Assembly: GCA_030704615.1 (NCBI GenBank)
Contig: CM060733.1
Coordinates: 42,840,001 to 42,904,000, forward strand
Length of the DNA stretch: 64,000 nucleotides
Reading direction: 5' to 3'
Origin: Takakia lepidozioides
Taxonomy: Eukaryota; Streptophyta; Takakiopsida; Takakiales; Takakiaceae
Shown here: in pieces, positions 1 to 13,184 of the stretch
How positions within the stretch are numbered: the first letter of the stretch is position 1
Layout of the letters: each line of letters begins with the position of its first letter
The notes under the pieces: model-generated
Database searches by the model: none
The model's input: only the letters and a program-made list of their open reading frames with translations
What the model was told of the DNA's origin: nothing
Program-made: the position numbers and the translations under genes

Positions 1-47
1 TTTATACTTAGCCCACATTTGGACTTAGTCAAATTTCGAGACCAAGT

Positions 48-275
48 GTGGGTTACACCGACTGGAGTTACACTCCATTCTGTGTAACCCCGAGTGGAGT
101 TACACACCTCGTCATGTAACCTGATGTAACCCCAAGTGGAGTTACACACCTCGTCGTGTAACCCGATGTAACCCCAAGTGGAGTTACACACCTCGTCGTG
201 TAACCCGATGTAACCCCAAGTGGAGTTACACACCTCGTTGTGTAACCCGGTGTAACCCCGACTGGAGTTGACACT
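48..275. repeat. 42-bp minisatellite
   Basis: Four to five head-to-tail copies of a 42-bp unit that contains GTGTAACCC, GATGTAACCCC and AAGTGGAGTTACACACCTCG. The outer units are diverged and the central ones nearly identical. The unit length is a multiple of three, so the array stays open in one minus-strand frame, but the result is a simple repeat with no sign of being a protein. GTGTAAC and GTTACAC are inverted within each unit. Confidence 0.85.
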
Positions 276-539
276 CCTTCAGTTCCATGTCACCCTCAAC
301 AGAGGGTGGGGAAGATTTGACATGCCGGAAACAGGCGTACCATCCTGTCAGAGGTTGCAGGTGTACATTAAGTTCTTACATTATTCCTATTATCTTCCCA
401 ATAAATTCATGGAAAATAATAAATTGGTTTTTTTATTTATGAAGTAAAATGGGCTTTCCTTGAACAATGATTGGAAATCTTACTACTCTCAATAAATTCA
501 TGAAAACCAAAACAAAACAAAACAAAAAAACTACCTTGC

Positions 540-1120
540 TTCATCTCTTGATCGAATTTCAAGTACTTTTGGTCGCTGGAAATTCTCGAAAAAGAGCATA
601 GTGGGCTTTCCTCGAACAATGAATTCATGAAAACCAACCCAAACCAAAACAAGCGGCTAGTCGCATATGGCTCCTCTTTGTCTATAGCTAAATCTACTTT
701 CATCCATAATAAACTTGAGAAAATCATCAATTTATTCTTCATAAATTGTTCAATAAGACAGATGTTACTTAAGGGAGGTGCTACCTAGAGGCATATGAAG
801 TAGTTTTCAGCAAAGGAGATGAGGTGACACCTAGGGGAGGCACAATAGGGGCTTAGTGATTTTTGGTCTCTTCTTTAGAATAAAGAGGAGCCAACAAACA
901 AACAACCTACCTTGCTCACATATTGACCGAATTTCAAGTACTTTTGATTGCTGGAAATTTGCGAAAAATAGTAAAGTGGGCTTTCCTAGAGCAGTGATTG
1001 GCCCTTCATGTGAGAGATTTGGAATTTCAAGTACTTTTGGTCGTTGGATATTTGCGAAAAATAGCAAAGTGGATATATCAATATATGATGCCTCGAGATT
1101 GCAAAAATAGCAAAGTGGGG
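540..1120. repeat. Degenerate dispersed/tandem repeat
   Basis: The segment TTTCAAGTACTTTTGG followed by TCGCTGGAAATT and CGAAAAA recurs at about 557, 932 and 1024. Each copy is followed by AGTGGGCTTTCC-like sequence, with unequal spacing. It looks like an old, broken tandem array. No gene is visible here. Confidence 0.6.
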
Positions 1121-1149
1121 TTTGTTAGAATAATGACATGGAGATCTCC

Positions 1150-1640
1150 CAAAATGTAAGGTCTCTGGATGCATAGGGGATTGCACTTGGAGTACTTAGA
1201 TGACATTGGACATTGGAGGTCGCACTTGGGCCTCAACATTGGAGAAGCACTTGGATACATATGACATTGTACTTGGGCTTAGATTTCAATTCTTCACACG
1301 TCGGCCAATGGCACATGCTGCCCTAGATCTTCCAAACATGGGTATCGTTGGATACATAGGGGATTGCACTTGGACATAGATGACACTGGACACTTGGACC
1401 AATGGCACATGCTAGCTACCCTAGAGGTTGCACTTGGGCCTCTATATAGGAGAGGCATTTTGTACATAGAGTGCGCTTGGACTTAGATGACACGGGACAG
1501 TTGGACCAATGGCACATGCTACCTGGAGGTCACATTTGGGCCTCGACATAGGAGACGCATTTGGATACTTAGGGGAGTGCACTTGGACTTAGATATCATT
1601 GGACAGTTGGGCCAACGGCAGAGACTACCCTAGTGTCCAT
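1150..1640. repeat. Degenerate tandem repeat, about 150-190 bp period
   Basis: Phrases such as GGGGATTGCACTTGG, TTAGATGACA, GGACAGTTGGACCAATGGC and GGCCTCGACATAGGAG return in the same order three to four times. This indicates a diverged satellite-like array. No coding potential is seen. Confidence 0.65.
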
Positions 1641-2355
1641 GGAAAAACAAAATACTAGATTTTAGGGAACTTTGAAAATATTTATTAAAAGAGAGGAAAA
1701 AAATTGTAACTTCTGATGCCATAAGGACAGGCGGAAAACAATGCAAAGATCGGCTTTTTCCAAAAAAAAAGAGTGAGGAGGGAAGTTGCTTCCCAAGACG
1801 CAAACCGAAAGCACAAATTTGCAATTTGCAATTTTTCTCGCATGAGTACATTTTTGTTTCATTGTGATGTATTCTTTATATATCCCAAAACGCGTGGAAT
1901 ATGTCGCCCAGCTCAAGTGCGTAATGTGCTACGCAAACTTCTCCATGACAGTTGGGATTGTGTCCTCCTAACTTCCAATTTATTCCAACCTTCCTGAACA
2001 AGTGATCAGAAACGGTAGTTACTAATCATGTTGGCGCTACTGACCCAATGGCGGTACTCTCACATTCAACTGTTCCTACTCAGCATACGACTTACGGAAG
2101 TGAAGGAGAAGGTAGCTAAGTAAGTAGAGGAACATGTATAGAGATGTTCGGCCTTCTCGAGTGTATGCGCATTTACAGTCACAATTCACGCCACACGATA
2201 TGTGAGATAAGCGTTGATCTATTTGTACACTACAGAATAGCTTGCTAAGAAGCAATGTACACAATTCCGATGCACTCAAGTCGGCGGTCTTCAAAAACGC
2301 TAGGGTAAGTTGTACCCACGTATCTAGTATTCACAATAGGAAGTAATCCTCTTCA
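1641..2355. other. Non-coding stretch downstream of HSP90
   Basis: AT-rich sequence after the HSP90 stop codon. The part next to 2356 should hold the HSP90 3' UTR and polyadenylation signals on the minus strand. No gene or repeat family could be supported. Confidence 0.5.
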
Positions 2356-4989
2356 TCAGTCGACTTCCTCCATCTTGGAACCTTCGCCATCAGCTTCTTC
2401 TAGTGCTGGCATGTCGGCATCCTCCATCTCTCCACTTACTTCAGCAGCATCATCATCAGTAATGCTCAAGCCAAGTTTTACCATGCGGTGAATCCGGTTG
2501 CCAAAGGTGCTGGGATCGTCAAGACTAAAGCCGGAAGTCAGCAGAGAGGTCTCGTACAGAAGCAAAACGAGATCTTTCACGCTCTTATCGTTTTTATCTG
2601 CCTCTGCCCTCTTCCTCAGCTCGTCAATGATTTGGTTATCAGGATTAATCTCCATGGTCTTCTTCGAGGACATGTAGCTGGACATGCTGCTGTCTCGGAG
2701 GGCTTGAGCTTTCATGATACGTTCCATATTTGCACTCCAACCGTACTCCCCAGTCACTAAGACGCAGGGAGAGTTGACAATGCGATTAGATACAAGCACT
2801 TTCTCGACCTTGTCACCTAACGCGTCTTTAATTGTCTTGCATAGATTCTCAAACTGCGCCTTCTTTTCCTCCCTTTGTTTCTTCTCATCCTCAGATTCTT
2901 CGAGTTTCAAGCCCTCCTTTGTTGCTGATACAAGTTTCTTGCCATCATACTCTTTCAGCTGACCAACTGCGTATTCATCTATAGCATCCACCATGAAAAT
3001 CACCTCATAACCCTTCTTCTTCAGTCGCTCCAAAAACGGAGAGTTCTCCACAGCCTTCTTGCTCTCACCAGTTATGTAGTAGATGTCGGACTGGCCTTCC
3101 TTCATGCGAGTCACGTAGTCCTTGAAACTAGTCATCTCATCTCCACTCTTTGTTGAGTGATATCGGAGGAGATCAGCTAGCTTTTCTCTGTTCTGAGAGT
3201 CCTCATGAACACCGAGTTTCAAATTCTTCGAAAAAGATTCATAGAATTTGTTGTAGTCCTTGTTTTCAGCTATCTCAGAGAACATCTCAAGCGCCTTTTT
3301 CACCAGATTTTTCCTGATTACCTTCAAGATCTTGTTTTGCTGCAGAGTCTCACGGGAAATGTTTAAGGGGAGGTCCTCGGAATCTACCACACCCTTAACA
3401 AAGCCAAGATACTCAGGAATCAAATCCTTGCAATTGTCCATTATAAATACCCTCCTCACGTACAGCTTGATGTTGTTTTTCTTTTTCCTGGTGTCGAAAA
3501 GATCAAACGGGGCTCTTTTGGGAACATACAACACAGACTTGAACTCCAGCTGACCCTCCACCGAAAAGTGCTTCACAGCCAGGTGCTCTTCCCAGTCATT
3601 GGTTAAACTCTTGTAGAAAGCGGCGTACTCCTCCTTTGAAATTTCTTCAGGCTTCCTCATCCAGATTGGCTTCTGTTTGTTCACAAGGGTCCATTCATGT
3701 GACACCTCTTTCACCTTCTTCTTTTTCTTGTCCTTGTCCTTTTCCTTCTCCTCATCCACTTCCTCGATCTTCACCCCCGAGTGATCTCCTTTCTCCTCTG
3801 CTTCTTCCTCATCATCCGAGACCTCTTTCTCGGTGGTCTTCTCAGTCCACAACGAAATTGGGTAGCTAATAAACTCAGAATGTTTTTTGATGAGGTCCTT
3901 CAATTTTCTCTCCTCCAAGTACTCAAGCTGCACATTCAGACACCGGATACGGATGTCAGTACTGTTTACTCACGATAAATTTGAAGACTTTTTTCGATTC
4001 CAATCATTCCTGCTGGGATTGGTTTACCAAACAGATGTACAAAGAATATCGACAACATCTACCTGATCTTCCTTCAGAAATAGTTGTATCTTGGTGCCCC
4101 GACCAAGAGGTTCTCCAGACGTATCTCTGGTGACGGTAAATGATCCGCCAGCTTGAGATTCCCAAATGTATTGGTCATCGTCATTGTGCTTGGATGTTAA
4201 GATCACTTTCTCAGCTACCAAGTAGGCCGAATAGAAACCAACACCGAATTGACCAATCATGCTGACATCCGCTCCAGCAGCAAAGGCCTCCATGAATTCC
4301 TTAGTTCCAGATCGAGCAATTGTCCCAAGATTGTTGACCATCTCTGGTATTCACAATACATCTTGTCAGAAAAAGATATCGCACTTGCGAGGCGTCTAAC
4401 GGCGAAACGCTATGTCCACGCATATGTGACTTCACAAACAGAGCGTAACACAAAACATTTGGAAAGCAGGGAAATATCGAGACAGCAAGACAAACATAAA
4501 CCAACTCCCACAACACTAATGACAAAAGGGAAGCCGTCGGTGCCTCACCAGCTTTCGTCATTCCAATCCCACTGTCAATGATTGTCAAGGTGTTGTTTGT
4601 TTTGTCGGGAACTACGTGAATGCAAAGTTCAGGCTGTGCATCGAGCTTGCTCTTGTCTGTGAGACTCTCAAACCGAATCTTGTCCAACGCCTGAGATACA
4701 TCATTTCAAAACAGAATTAAGTCACCTCGAAATAACAAGCACTAGCGACATCTTCTAGAGTAACAGCACGAAAACATCCAACAAGGCACGGGAAACAGCG
4801 CCATGCAATCTTACTTACATCAGACGAATTGCTAATCAACTCTCGCAGAAAAACCTCCTTGTTGCTATAGAACGTGTTGATGATGAGACTGAGAAGTTGA
4901 TTGATCTCCGCCTGGAAGGCAAAGGTCTCAACCTCCCGTCCCTCGCCTCCCTCGCCTCCCATGACGACATCGCTCTCGGTGGCAGCCAT
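2356..4989 (-). CDS. HSP90: Cytosolic heat-shock protein HSP90
   Basis: ATP-dependent dimeric chaperone of cytosol and nucleus that matures kinases, receptors and other clients. Four exons join in frame: 4989-4819, 4690-4549, 4343-4063 and 3927-2356, giving about 721 residues. All introns are GT-AG. The N-terminal GHKL ATPase shows [18 protein letters not shown] and [15 protein letters not shown] highly charged acidic/lysine linker follows, then the middle domain (LPLNISRE with the QQNKILK motif). The C-terminus ends in MEEVD, the TPR co-chaperone docking tail that marks the cytosolic class rather than the ER or organellar forms. ATG at 4989 was chosen because it is the first ATG ahead of the conserved [14 protein letters not shown] block. 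The upstream promoter has heat-shock elements. The N-terminus is slightly longer than usual for plant cytosolic HSP90. Nothing suggests a pseudogene. Confidence 0.97.
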
Positions 4990-5171
4990 TGCACCTCCCA
5001 AAAATCAGACGCTTACCGCGAAAAAACCTCCACACAATCCTCGACAGACAAATTTAGCGCAGAACAGAAAGGCGCACACAATCACGCGACGATCGCAAGC
5101 TCCAGAGAGAATGCGTAGAAACAAGCGATGGTGCTCACTACCAAAGTAGCGCGACGGTGAAGAGAGCCCGT

Positions 5172-5179
5172 CTTTATAG
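5172..5179 (-). promoter_or_regulatory. TATA box of HSP90
   Basis: CTATAAAG on the minus strand, about 180 bp upstream of the HSP90 ATG and about 60 bp downstream of the nearest heat-shock element. This is the normal order for a heat-inducible promoter. Confidence 0.7.
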
Positions 5180-5235
5180 CAATTTCCCAATTCACAGCGG
5201 GGCGTCCGATCTCTGGTTCCAACGGCGGAGATCGG

Positions 5236-5295
5236 CTTCTAGAATCATCTGAAGGCATGCGTATTCCAGAACACTCGGCCGAAGACTCCAGAAGG
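5236..5295 (-). promoter_or_regulatory. Heat-shock element cluster
   Basis: Two perfect nTTCnnGAAn dyads are present, TTCTAGAA at 5237-5244 and TTCCAGAA at 5264-5271. A third, partial unit TCCAGAAG lies near 5287. HSF trimers bind arrays of this 5-bp unit. The position just upstream of the TATA box supports heat-shock-factor control of the HSP90 gene. Confidence 0.8.
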
Positions 5296-6571
5296 CCCGA
5301 CCTCGTCGTCTTCTCCAAACATATCCATGGCCATCCTCGACGCTGCGAGTGCTGTGGTGATCTCTTAGGATCACCAACTCGGCTCAGCATATGCCAGGCG
5401 GTGGCATGGGAGGAGGATGGTGATTCTCATCAATCTATACGGCTTCCAGTACCCCCTGGTTTCTCAGTCTGAGGAAATTTCATTCCAAAGTCCTGTTCTC
5501 TGTCGTAATCATTCCAAGTCGTAATCAATCAATCAATCCTCTGTTTTGCCTTTTGCGTGCAGAGGAAAAAATCGATGCGGGTTAAGATGGAGGCAGGTAG
5601 TGGTTTGATTTTAGCTGTTAGCTTTTGCTGTAGGTGAATTGGGAGTAGTAGAGGAATGAGAGGCACAATCACGTGTACAGTGTAGAGTAAGCACCTTAAT
5701 TCACATTGCATTCACATGAGGTTTTGTTAGGACTGTCAAGCTTTTCTTCGAACAGCCGTAACTTCCTCAATCCCGGTACCATTGAACAGGCACTTGAGGA
5801 CCGAAAGGGGAGAAAGTTATAAGTCCAAATTCATGGAACAGCATCCCGGCCCTTCAGGGCATACAGTTAAAACAGCATGTCAGGGCGGGTATTGGGGTTA
5901 GATAGTCCCCGCAAACAGAGCGCTGCTCTAAAATTAGAGGTTGAGAAGGGTTCCTATGTAAGGAAGCTCGATGAAGTCTTTAGGGCCTTCAAAACAGCTG
6001 AATTCCTAAGAAGTTGCAGCTCACAAAGAAATCAATCCAGAGAGTGAATTTCTGTTAGTTTTCATGTGCAGATAGAAGATGTAGTTAGCAACATAATTCA
6101 ACGTTTCATCTCTATAGATCAAAGAATTTGCCAAGATATGGCCTAAACGGTGACCTTGGGTCATGAGTCTGCAGAATTCGCTGTAGGACAATAGGGTTTA
6201 AGGGCAACATGTAAACTCACAAAGAAAGGAGAGGCCCGGAGAGAGAGTGGTGGAAGGGTCAAGGAGCCTGGGAGAGAGGGTGCTCATTGTGTATGGATTG
6301 TGTGGCACAGTATGCATTGTGGTGCCCTTGTGAAGGGAAACCAACTAGTTTAATGGGAGGTGCTAAGTGCTAACCTGTTCAGCTCTGGGAGAAATCTGTT
6401 GACATAATTCACAATCTTCACAAAAAGATACTTAATCCAATTTCATTTGCAAGGGAACCTCCAAATATGGCAACCGACCTAAAGATCACCACTAACAATC
6501 CTCCCACAAAGATCTGGAATTGAAGCCTGACATAACCTTGATTTGGCATTCTTGCAATATTCCGTTGCCTA
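5296..6571. other. Intergenic, HSP90 promoter to ATAD2-like 3' end
   Basis: Distal HSP90 promoter sequence and the 3' flank of the next minus-strand gene. Several short open frames show no homology that I recognise and no splice-consistent extension. Nothing else is supported. Confidence 0.5.
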
Positions 6572-9500
6572 TTAATACTTTCCTGAGAAATTAGCATCAT
6601 CAGCAATAAATGCCTCCAGAGATGTCAATCGAGACCTACTGTCATCTCCGCGATTTTGCTGTAGCACCTTACCAACACTTGCATACAGCATCTCAAGCTG
6701 ATATACGCCAAAGCCCTTTGTACAAGACACGAGTTTCGATTTTACTGCCTCTACTCGCTCATTAAATTCTTGCCTGACAGCTGAATCCTCTGCATCAGAC
6801 TCCCTATGCTCTCCATCTTCACACATATCTGACTCTTCAGTTGATCCCTTTGCGGCCACATCACATGGCCCTGGTGATGTGCGTGTAATCTCATGGGCTG
6901 CACACATGCTGCCACTTTCAAGATTTTCATCTATACTTTTCATGCTCAGCTCCTCACACATGGTTGCGACAGGTGAGGCTGGCTTTTCCATTGCTGGCTC
7001 AAGTGCTTCATCTACAGTCTCTCGAGATTGCTCCAGATTGGAAATCACTTCTGGGGAGGTTCCATTTGCTGCTTCACCTGATTGCAAGAGACGTGCTTAT
7101 AATTCAAGTACTAATCAGGAAGATCTTGATTCTTGGGCAAAAGCCTTCCTACATTATCTCCTGCTCACAAGATGGGCCCCAATGCTGGCAAATGGGGGTG
7201 GTCCCACATGGACACCTCACCAAAGGACCATTTAGGGACACCCTGTTTCGCATGCATTAGCACAAGCAAAAATTCCAACTGATTGCTGTAACAAACAACA
7301 ACAGATAAGAAACTTGAGAGATCAACTGCAAAGAAGTATTCAATCACCAGAAATATCTTTGGCATCCATACCAGGGACGAGTCCCTCGCTGCTTCTCTTT
7401 AATCGCCGTGAACCACCTTCAGAAGTCTTCAAGACATCTACTTCAGGCTGGAAGCCACGCAATCGAGCACTAGCTCGAATTGCTGGCAGGGAAATCAACT
7501 GGTCTGCTGTGCCTGTGGTGGCTGCTGGCATTCGACCACCCTGTGCAGCTATGGCGTCGCAAAAAGTAACAAGTCCCGGGTCCATTTGGGATAGCATGCC
7601 ATGGACCTGGACATATTAACCCCAGCAAATGTCAACTTAAGGGGACAGCTACAAGCCAGCAACGATAAATGTGCGTAAATCACGAACTGAATCCACAGAC
7701 TGCACTTTCATTTGGAGGACAGTCAAAGTAGTGGCTCCCTTGGTGCTCTACAGGACCCATCCAGAATGAAGACCAGAACCTTGCATACTAAGTTGACTTT
7801 CATACACAATCTATCCAATGCCAACCTGCAGGTGTTAGTAAGTGGAGGACAAAAAGCTCGAGATAAGAAGAGATCCCTCAGCTCGACTGCAAAGCCAGAA
7901 GTGAACTTCACTACTTTCATCCAGCCCATCCACTGTAACACATCGTTAAGAATATATATCAGCAGCCCTACCGCATCCCGAAGTGCACATGCTTTACTGA
8001 CAATTCGTCCCCCTTGATAATCATCACCATTATATGCCTGCACCACATGCCCAGCCCCGACAGAACTAACATTTTGTGATGTTCAACATGGTGGGAACAG
8101 GGAAGACAGTGCGAGGAAAATGCCAGCGGTTGCAGAGCTACATCCATGATTTGAATGGGTTAAATTACATGCAGGAGCTGCCTAGAAGAGGAGCAACATA
8201 CAAACAAGGAGGAGCAGCTGAACCAAACACTGCAGACACGGAGTTTCATAGCCTATATCACACCAACCTATTGTACTCTCAACAATAAACATGGAATATC
8301 GAGAGTGTCATAACCACCAACAGCACCTAAGGAGAAGAAAGAAGGAAATCTATTACATCCACAGTACCGCCAGAGGGTCCATGCACAGAGAGAGGGAAAG
8401 TGAGGAGACTACACCCAGGAACCACCTCTGAGAGGGTGGGAGGGCACACTTACTTTGGCATTGGCAGGAATGAGATCCACATCATGCAGGAATGCTGAGC
8501 GTGTCAAGTAGTGGCCAGTATCAACACGCTGAAGCAGGGTGGCCACATCCATCGGGTTTTGCACAATGGTGCGATAATCCGGAACCTCATCGTCCATGAC
8601 AGGAAAATGAAATATCCCAAAACGCTTCTCATAAAGCAGCCTGCACTTGTCCACAAGACCATATTGGTTTCCCACTCTAGAGCCACATGTAGGCAGACTG
8701 TAAACAACCATTTTGCTTGACCACTTGGTAAGGCTTGTTAACTGAAAACCGTCTTTAAGAGGCCTGGTACTTTGAAAGTGAATATGTTTGAGGGCATACC
8801 AATAATGAGCCAATTAACGTAGTAAATTTTGTGCTAAAAGTGGAACAAGGCTTCCGACGTGAGAATGGACCCAAATCCACTAACAGGAACACCAACCACA
8901 AGAGCCAACTGCCGGGGTGATGTAACACATGCAATAAAGCACACTGTGCTGGCAGCCTCGCCAACTTTCCATGTCAAGAAAGCTGAATTTGCAGGTACAG
9001 AGGAGCTGACTGGTCCACCTATTACAAACATCACGAAGGCACATCCGAAGCCGGCGGATAGCGTGCTCCTCTGATTCAGCTCGTTCCCGGAGCTCAGCCT
9101 CACTGGGCCCCTTGTCAACTTTAGGCGCCTTAGGGAGCTCAGGCTGTGCTGATTTTTGCTTTGCAACACTCTTCCGCACACGAACAGACACTATTGACTC
9201 TACCAACTGTGAAAAGAACTTTGTCCGTGCTTCAGAGGAGGGTAGCCTCACTTCATAACTGCAAAACACAGGTGAAGAAAGCACTATCAGATTGACACAC
9301 CACATCATGCAATGTAGCATGCAAGCCATTAATAACCTCCACCTTCAAGCTGGATAGAGGCACTAGAACATGGCAGGTTGACGCACACCTGCTTCCAAAG
9401 TTACAAGAAGATAAAACCAAGGCATTTGTTAGGACAGGACAGTTGAACTTCATAAAGCCCTAGCTTGCACAGCGAAAATAAAAATCAGGCAATCTGCCAA

Positions 9501-12500
9501 AAATGGATTCTCCAACTTCACGTACACATGTTTGCCAAATATGGCAAGTGCTTCTTGATCCAACTCCTTCAAAGGCAGTGGCGCACTTCCAAGAAAGAGC
9601 ACAGGTAGATCCGAAGGAAGGTCAGCCAGCAGCATTAAAAGGACTGCGCGCAGTTGATCATGGGCCTGCATACTACCAAAGGCAGGATGTCAGGTGCTCC
9701 ATTTGAGTGCACTCTGTAGACAAGTACTAGGACACCTTGTTATGTTTCTGAGCAACAACAACCAGTAGGATGGGTATTATGGAAGAGGGCTGCGTGATGA
9801 AAAGTTCCACCTTTTACAACAACACCATCACATAACCTCAACAATTAAATGCCCATCCCAAATATCCCACATCTGACTTTCAAACATGAGCTTGCTGATG
9901 GGATAGCTGTACTGGGGCTCATAGGCATGGCCCTCCACCAACAGCTTCTCAAGTAAAACCTAGGCAACAAGTCTACCAAACCCAGATGACCAACTGAATG
10001 ATGACTAATGAACACCAACAAAATATAGCTAACAAAATGTTTTGGTTGAGGTGATGGGACAGTCACTATGACCTCCCGCGAGCACTCAGACTCCCCAGTC
10101 TTTTACAACCATGTTTAGAACTTCGGATTGACATCAGACTAGAAGCAGTTGGAGGTCGTGATTGCCACCAACTGTTTGTGCGTGGTGAAGTTAACACTTC
10201 AGTCTCCCTAATAGCTACACGAGTTTACATGCGTCCGAAAGAATACACCACGTAATCACATGTCTCAATAGATGAGAAGCCTCATTGCAACATGCAATCA
10301 TAAACTCTTCCACTCTGTACAAAAGTGTTTACTTACTGTGTCAGTGATCCTCTTATATCCTCACGAACATATAAGTAATGGTCCAATATGTGGCCTCCTA
10401 AGCAATGGCCTCCTACATAGAAATCTCTTAATTTCTTTGCCTGTTATATCGTCTTGTCCCATAAGCTTTTTAGACATTCCATGAACGTTACACAGGCAGT
10501 TCAACTAGCTGAAAACGTAGCCAGAAAAGTAAAGACAAAGAGGGAAAGAAAAGACCCACCGTATCCCACCAAAGGTGGAGCTGTGGTAAATAGAGCACTG
10601 CAGGTGTGGTTCTTCTTGCTTCACTGAAAATGTGAACTAAGGCCTCTTCTGGTGTCTTTGCACCGGGATCAGAGAGAAGAGAAGGAAGCCCTAATGAATG
10701 GACAGGGAATCTCTCCAATTCATGTAACACTGAAGGTCCAATGTGATCCTGGGCCAGAAACAAAGACAATGCCAGCTCATGCCTCCAGAACAGAAATAGA
10801 AGAGTGAATGACTATAATTTCAAGATTCAATATCTAATAACAAGAATTTGACTGACATTGGCCAGGACATCTCCCACTAATCAAGGGGTAGAATTGTCAG
10901 GTTGGTCCAACAAGATATCAAAGGGCCATCAGCAGTCAGTAAAGGGCCTCCTGGAAAACCTTTAGCTTTCTCTGGTCATCATGGGACTGACAGAGTGACA
11001 TGGTCACTGCAATGTCCTTGAGTAACTCTTTCCTGCCAGTCCCTGCCAGACTACCACTTCATGAACACTCCAGAGCCAAATGCCAAGTTATGCACCACCA
11101 CTGATTAATGGAGTAGAATCAGAATAACCTTATCCAGCATAGGAATGAATTCCCCAGCTTGCCAATTTCTGCAGATTTTTTGGAGAAATATCTATTGAGT
11201 CCCTCACACAAGGAAGAGCACTAGAAAGGTGCAAGAGAAGTACCAAGCCGGTCCCCTCTCTCCCACAGAGCAGAAGCTTTGGGCGGTACACAAGACGAGA
11301 ATTGCCCCGCATTCCAAACAACCGGGCCAGCTGTTCTGGAGTCTCATCCTCATCGTCGTCGGAAAAGTTTGTAGTTGAGTCCTTCTGACTTGTCAATGGG
11401 AAGATCTCAGAGAGACGACTGACAATGTTTTGGAGATGTCCTTCCAAGCAGGGAGCAACCACGGAGGAGAATGGCCTTGCATGAGTCACAGCACCTCTGT
11501 GGGCAGCAGGAGTGATAGCCGACATGGCTTCAAGAAAGTGACGCCTCTCCACCTCCACAGAGTCAACATCAATTACAAATTGCTCCTCACTCCTGAACAT
11601 GTAGTTGCACAAACAGATGTGAGAAGACAGCAGCTCATTGGTTACCAACTTCCAGACAACTCATTACGTTGCATTGTAATCATTCTTCAACTACGAAGTG
11701 CCCTTGTTGATGCATGAATGGTTACATCTATGGTAAACCATGTGGGCAGTAAATCCTGCCTTGTCCGTACAAGCTGGTATGCCTTGGAGCATCGTCAGCA
11801 CGTCTTGCATACACAGGATTGAATAAAAAAAGTCTGAGTGGACAGCAGCATTTAAACATTCATGCATCCAAGTAAATTGATCAACACTAAGATGCAATCA
11901 TACCTGTACACCTGCGGATACTTTTTCCGAAATGCCCGAATGGCTGCCTCTGTACACAATGCCTTCAAGTCCGCCCCACAATAACCCACACATGCTGCCG
12001 CAAGCTCCTTCCGAAGGCCCTCTGAAGGGGGCTTTTCCCAATTTCTAGTATGAATATCTAATATTTCTCCCCGCGCCTCTAAGGTGGGATGATTCAAGAC
12101 CAATTCTCTGTCAAAGCGTCCTGGCCGCCTCAGCGCTCCATCAATTGCATCTATCCTATTGGTTGCACCAATTACCACCACTTGCCCACGTGAATCAAGA
12201 CCATCCATGAGCGCAAGAAGAGTGGAGACGATGGAATTGTGGATCTGCTCTTGTTTGCTCGATCGCACAGGTGCCAAACCATCAATCTCATCAAAGAAGA
12301 TGATTGATGGTTGACATCGCTGTGCCTCCTCAAAAAGCATCCGCAGCTGCCGCTCAGCTTCTCCCACCCACCTACAAGGTAATTGACATCCAGACTTGTC
12401 ATGCTTGAACATTCAGGCACAAGAATTGTCACAACCAAGGCCAAAAGAACAGCTGCTAAACGTGGGGTGATAGGAATCTGCCTGGACTGCTTCAGTAGCA

Positions 12501-13152
12501 TAAGAAGTAGACCCCTTGCACACACCCAAACCCAGCGAGCACTCACGTTGTAAAACCCAAGGTACTGTTAACAAAACCCATCTAACATAGGTGCAGCAGT
12601 CCCCACCACATTATATGATGCTTTGAAACCCACAGCACATGTGCACAATATTGGTTACTCAAATGTAGAGCAGCGGACAGCGTCAAGTTGTATGGTCTCA
12701 TTGTTTCCCCTTGGCACTTCACAAGGAGTGATGAACCTTGAGAACCAAATTAAAATTATTTGATGTAAGCAAATAATGTTTTCAATAATTCCCATGTTCA
12801 AATTTGGACAGCAACATTGCTGAAAGCAGAAAGACATTACTTGGAAAGTACATCTGCTCCTTTCCGCATGTAGAAATTGACCTTCTGTCCTGCCCTTGAG
12901 GCAGCACTAGCCATAGCCCTCGCAATGAGAGTTTTCCCAGTGCCAGGAGGTCCAGAAAGCAGCACCCCCCTTGGTGGAGTGATGTGATACTTCGCAAAAA
13001 AAGAGGGATAGAGCAAAGGAAAAAACACCATCTCCTTCAACGAGTCGATATAGTGCGACAAGCCCCCGATCTGTTCGAATCCTACTGTTTCATCCACTTG
13101 CACTGGCTGTATATCTGCTCCTCCTTTAGAACTTGGACCTGCGGTTTGAACC

Positions 13153-13184
<32 letters not shown>

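Noticed and set aside
68-274. Thr/Gly/Val-rich repetitive protein
   Set aside because: It arises solely from a 42-bp tandem repeat whose length is a multiple of three.
2488-3978. Plus-strand ORFs opposite HSP90
   Set aside because: They are shadows of the highly constrained HSP90 coding sequence, with no independent evidence.
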